DNA from: Spirodela intermedia | Taxonomy: Eukaryota; Streptophyta; Magnoliopsida; Alismatales; Araceae | Reading direction: 5' to 3' | Length of the DNA stretch: 64,000 nt | Assembly (NCBI GenBank): GCA_902729315.2 | Contig: LR746268.1 | Location: 7,485,501-7,549,500 of the forward strand | Shown here: positions 61,601 to 64,000 of the stretch, piece by piece | Layout: the number at the start of each line of letters is the position of its first letter | How positions within the stretch are numbered: position 1 is the stretch's first letter | Program-made: the position numbers and the translations under genes | Notes under the pieces: model-generated | Database searches by the model: none | The model's input: only the letters and a program-made list of their open reading frames with translations | What the model was told of the DNA's origin: nothing

Positions 61601-64000
61601 AAGGAGAAGGGCCGTTCTTTCCACGATGCCTTATTGACCAAGGTCTTGCTTTCACAAGTATTTTATAGCTTTCGAGGGAATTAAATAGACAGGGAAAAAA
61701 AATTTGGGGTGCTCTTGCTATGTTAATAGATTGCTAGAAATATTTCACCGAGGTATCTTCTTGTCCAGCTATCATTGCTATTAAAGGGCACAGTGGTGGC
61801 GCCTCCTGATAAATTTGGTAAGATGACTTGGGTTTCATTTGTCAACCATCTTTATGGTTTAACGTAATGACGAGTTCTCCTTTGCTACTTTTTTGCCCTC
61901 CCTACTTTGTCAACCGTTGCATCATCCATTCTTGATAATTTTTCGTTGCAGGGGAGACATTACAAGATGAGAGGTCTAATGGAGGGGCTTTTACTGGCAG
62001 TGATGGTCTTCAAGTGCCGTGCAAGATGATGCCAGTAAGCTGTCATGGCTTTTGACTTTTGACATCCTCCCCCGTTTTGTTTCTCAGAATTTATAAAGTC
62101 GCCATCAATGGATTTACAGAAGTCAACTTTATTTTATCTAAATATATCTCGTAGAACTATGGTGTTCATGGTGGCAACTATGATAAAATATCCTAGCAGA
62201 AAGTATTGAAAATATCAGCTGACAGATATAGTTGTAATATCCTCGACATTTATTTATTTCTACTAATGAAAAAAATGTGGTCAGAATGCTGGCATGCGTC
62301 TTTATGGGGGTGCCCAATATCATAGGGCCATGGCAGAATTTCGTCTCGTGGTTGGAAACACAAAGTGCCCTCCAATCACACGAGAAGAGATTGTGAACGC
62401 ATGTGGAGTCGAAGACATCCACGATGGCACAAATTATTCAAGGTAATTATGTTAGGGTTCTGACGATCTGGATCTTTCTAAGATGTTATTCAATTCATAT
62501 GGTCTTAACTTTAATTTGATTTTGTCCACACAGAACTGCTTGTGTGATTGCTGTTGCAAAGGCTCGTGACACATTTGAGCCATTCCTTCATCAGGTGCTG
62601 ACTAAGACATCCTTACGACCCAGTCAAACATTGGAATCTCCCTTGAGAATCTCATTCTGCTTAAATGTTCTTGCTTGGCACGATGCGTTGCTAGTGGTCA
62701 CAGAGCTTCTGGGGTGGCGATTTGGCTAATTATTTAGCTGACATTGTCCATAAAGAAAATGAAATCCCATATATTACGTTTGCCGCATTCCCTTTTTTTC
62801 TGCAACAGTTGCTGCTATTCATTGTTCATTTTTCGTATTAGATTGATCATGGCTGCTTCCTTCATGCAGATATTTAATTTAATCTTTATATATCATTGCC
62901 AATTGTCCAGTTCTACTCTTTACGTCATTAAAGTTTAGGCTTTTGTCGCAGTTGGGGTCCAGGCTATTGCACATACTAAAGAGGCTTCTTCCAATCTCTG
63001 TTTACTTACTGCAGGTAATGGGGTATGATGTTGGTCTCTCTCTCTCTCTCTCTCTCTCTCGCTTCTCTCTCGAATGCATATATTCTTCTACTAGTGTTTT
63101 ATCCTCATGCAACTGGTGCAAACAGAAGGATGGCGAGTACCTTAGTGGCCACAGTGTGTTCTTGAGGCGTGTGGAGACTGCCTTCATTAACTTTGCAGAA
63201 TCGACTGAACGCACATGCCGTGATAAGTAAATTTCTTAATCTTAGTCGGTGAATACATTGATTTTACATGCTCTCTACTGCACACAGCGTAGATTGTAAT
63301 ACCATTCATGTGGATTATTGCTCCTTCCAATGCTCCATCATCTTGTTGTTTGAACCATATGATTGGATTACAGGTGCATGGAGGATTTAATGAGCACCAC
63401 CCGTTATGTAACTTGGTCCATCCACAATAAGGTAAGCATCATAGGCTTCCTGGAACATGGTTTGATGCCACGTTTTATTTTCTTTTGCTAACCAGCATTA
63501 TCTCTGCAGAATCGCCCTGGATTACGACAATTCCTAGACTCATTTACCAGCGCTGACCAGACGCAATCAGTTCATCAAGAACAGTCACTTGGATCGGCTG
63601 GTAATGATAATAATAAGCATGAACAGAGTAAAGCAGATCCAAAGGTCAACCATCCTAGCCTTCAAAATGACTCGAACTCTGGCCTTCATACGATGGACAC
63701 ACGGCTGGCTGATATCTTGGATAGCACACTGTGGAACCGAAAGCTTGCACCATCATCTGAGAGAATAGTCTATGCTTTGGTGCAACAAATATTCCACGGC
63801 ATCAAAGAGCACTTCTTGGCTTCTTCAGAGCTGAAGGTGGTCTACATAGTATTACTTCTGCGCGTTGATTGTCCTCTAGATGAATGACATTCTGTAAATA
63901 GCGCTTGTTTCTTTCCTTGTTTTGTGCTATGCAGTTCAACTGCTTTCTCCTCATGCCCGTGGTCGACAAGTTGCCTGCTATGCTGAGAGAAGATTTAGAA
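58602..64000 (+). CDS. DRP5B: DRP5B/ARC5, dynamin-related chloroplast division GTPase (3' end outside window)
   Basis: Large GTPase that forms the cytosolic ring pinching off dividing chloroplasts, and also acts in peroxisome division. Exons: 58602-58925, 59166-59330, 59759-59881, 59986-60207, 60552-60685, 60781-60873, 61579-61642, 61769-61817, 61952-62034, 62285-62442, 62534-62594, 62952-63014, 63126-63226, 63374-63431, 63510-63836, 63935 onward. Phases agree, giving 697 codons in the window. GTPase motifs: P-loop VVGHQTDGKSALVEALMG, then GGGTKTRRPITLHMKY, G3 TIIDTPGLIAPAPG and G4 STKLD. The middle domain and stalk follow (AGMRLYGGAQYHRAMAEFR, REEIVNACGVEDIHDGTNYS). The last visible exon reads FNCFLLMPVVDKLPAMLRED. 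From memory of the roughly 775-residue family, about 80 residues remain beyond the edge. A start at 58488 would add 38 residues. Confidence 0.95.
63032..63061. repeat. (CT)n microsatellite in a DRP5B intron
   Basis: About 14 CT units in the 111-nt intron between the exons at 62952-63014 and 63126-63226. It begins only 18 nt downstream of the donor. Confidence 0.95.

Overview
The window is nuclear DNA from a flowering plant. Every recognisable gene is split by short-to-medium spliceosomal introns, several have chloroplast or secretory targeting sequences, and one is a B-class (PISTILLATA/GLOBOSA) floral MADS-box gene, a lineage known from angiosperms. GC-rich coding exons in AT-rich surroundings and the wording of the MADS protein suggest a monocot outside the grasses, or possibly a magnoliid. 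I hold that only loosely.

Layout, left to right. Positions 1-1762 hold a short, internally deleted Ty1/copia element with both LTR ends visible. It lies about 120 bp beyond the last visible exon of SECA2 (minus strand, 25 exons, 1881-15286), so it probably sits in a SECA2 intron, and the last SECA2 exons fall outside the window. A complete PISTILLATA/GLOBOSA gene (minus, 16083-17274), a TCHQD-type glutathione transferase (plus, 18759-19648) and a USP-domain protein kinase (plus, 21425-24734) follow closely. Then comes about 10 kb of AT-rich, gene-poor sequence (25-35 kb) made largely of decayed LTR retroelements. It contains a pair of old LTR-like repeats about 4.9 kb apart, a gypsy gag remnant and a GC-rich repeat island. 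Genes resume with a TRM/LONGIFOLIA-like DUF4378 gene (minus, 37848-39994), a lumenal PsbP-domain gene PPD2 (minus, 42320-44071), the PC4-type coactivator KIWI (minus, 44388-46153) and a class II sirtuin SRT2 (minus, 46967-50723). A fragment resembling the first exon of a ubinuclein gene (52151-52309) is followed by a stop-riddled gypsy gag/protease remnant (52830-54560). The window closes with farnesylcysteine lyase (minus, 55424-58028) and DRP5B/ARC5 (plus, from 58602, running off the right edge).

I rebuilt the exon models by hand. In the eight complete models the exon phases close to an open frame: PI 212 aa, TCHQD 263 aa, kinase 816 aa, TRM 652 aa, PPD2 246 aa, KIWI 104 aa, SRT2 346 aa, FCLY 504 aa. 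The partial models give SECA2 853 codons and DRP5B 697 codons in the window.

These genes are not an operon or a single pathway. SECA2, PPD2 and DRP5B all act in or on the chloroplast, but this may be chance. The most informative large-scale signal is microsynteny: from memory, the SECA2 / TCHQD / USP-kinase trio has its Arabidopsis counterparts split between two duplicated chromosome 1 segments, while here they are together with PI between them. I found no convincing evidence of a wholly new biological system. The items most worth checking are two inferred GC-AG introns, a 23-nt microexon, two W-box clusters, a divergent PI protein, three intronic or local tandem duplications and the ubinuclein-like fragment.
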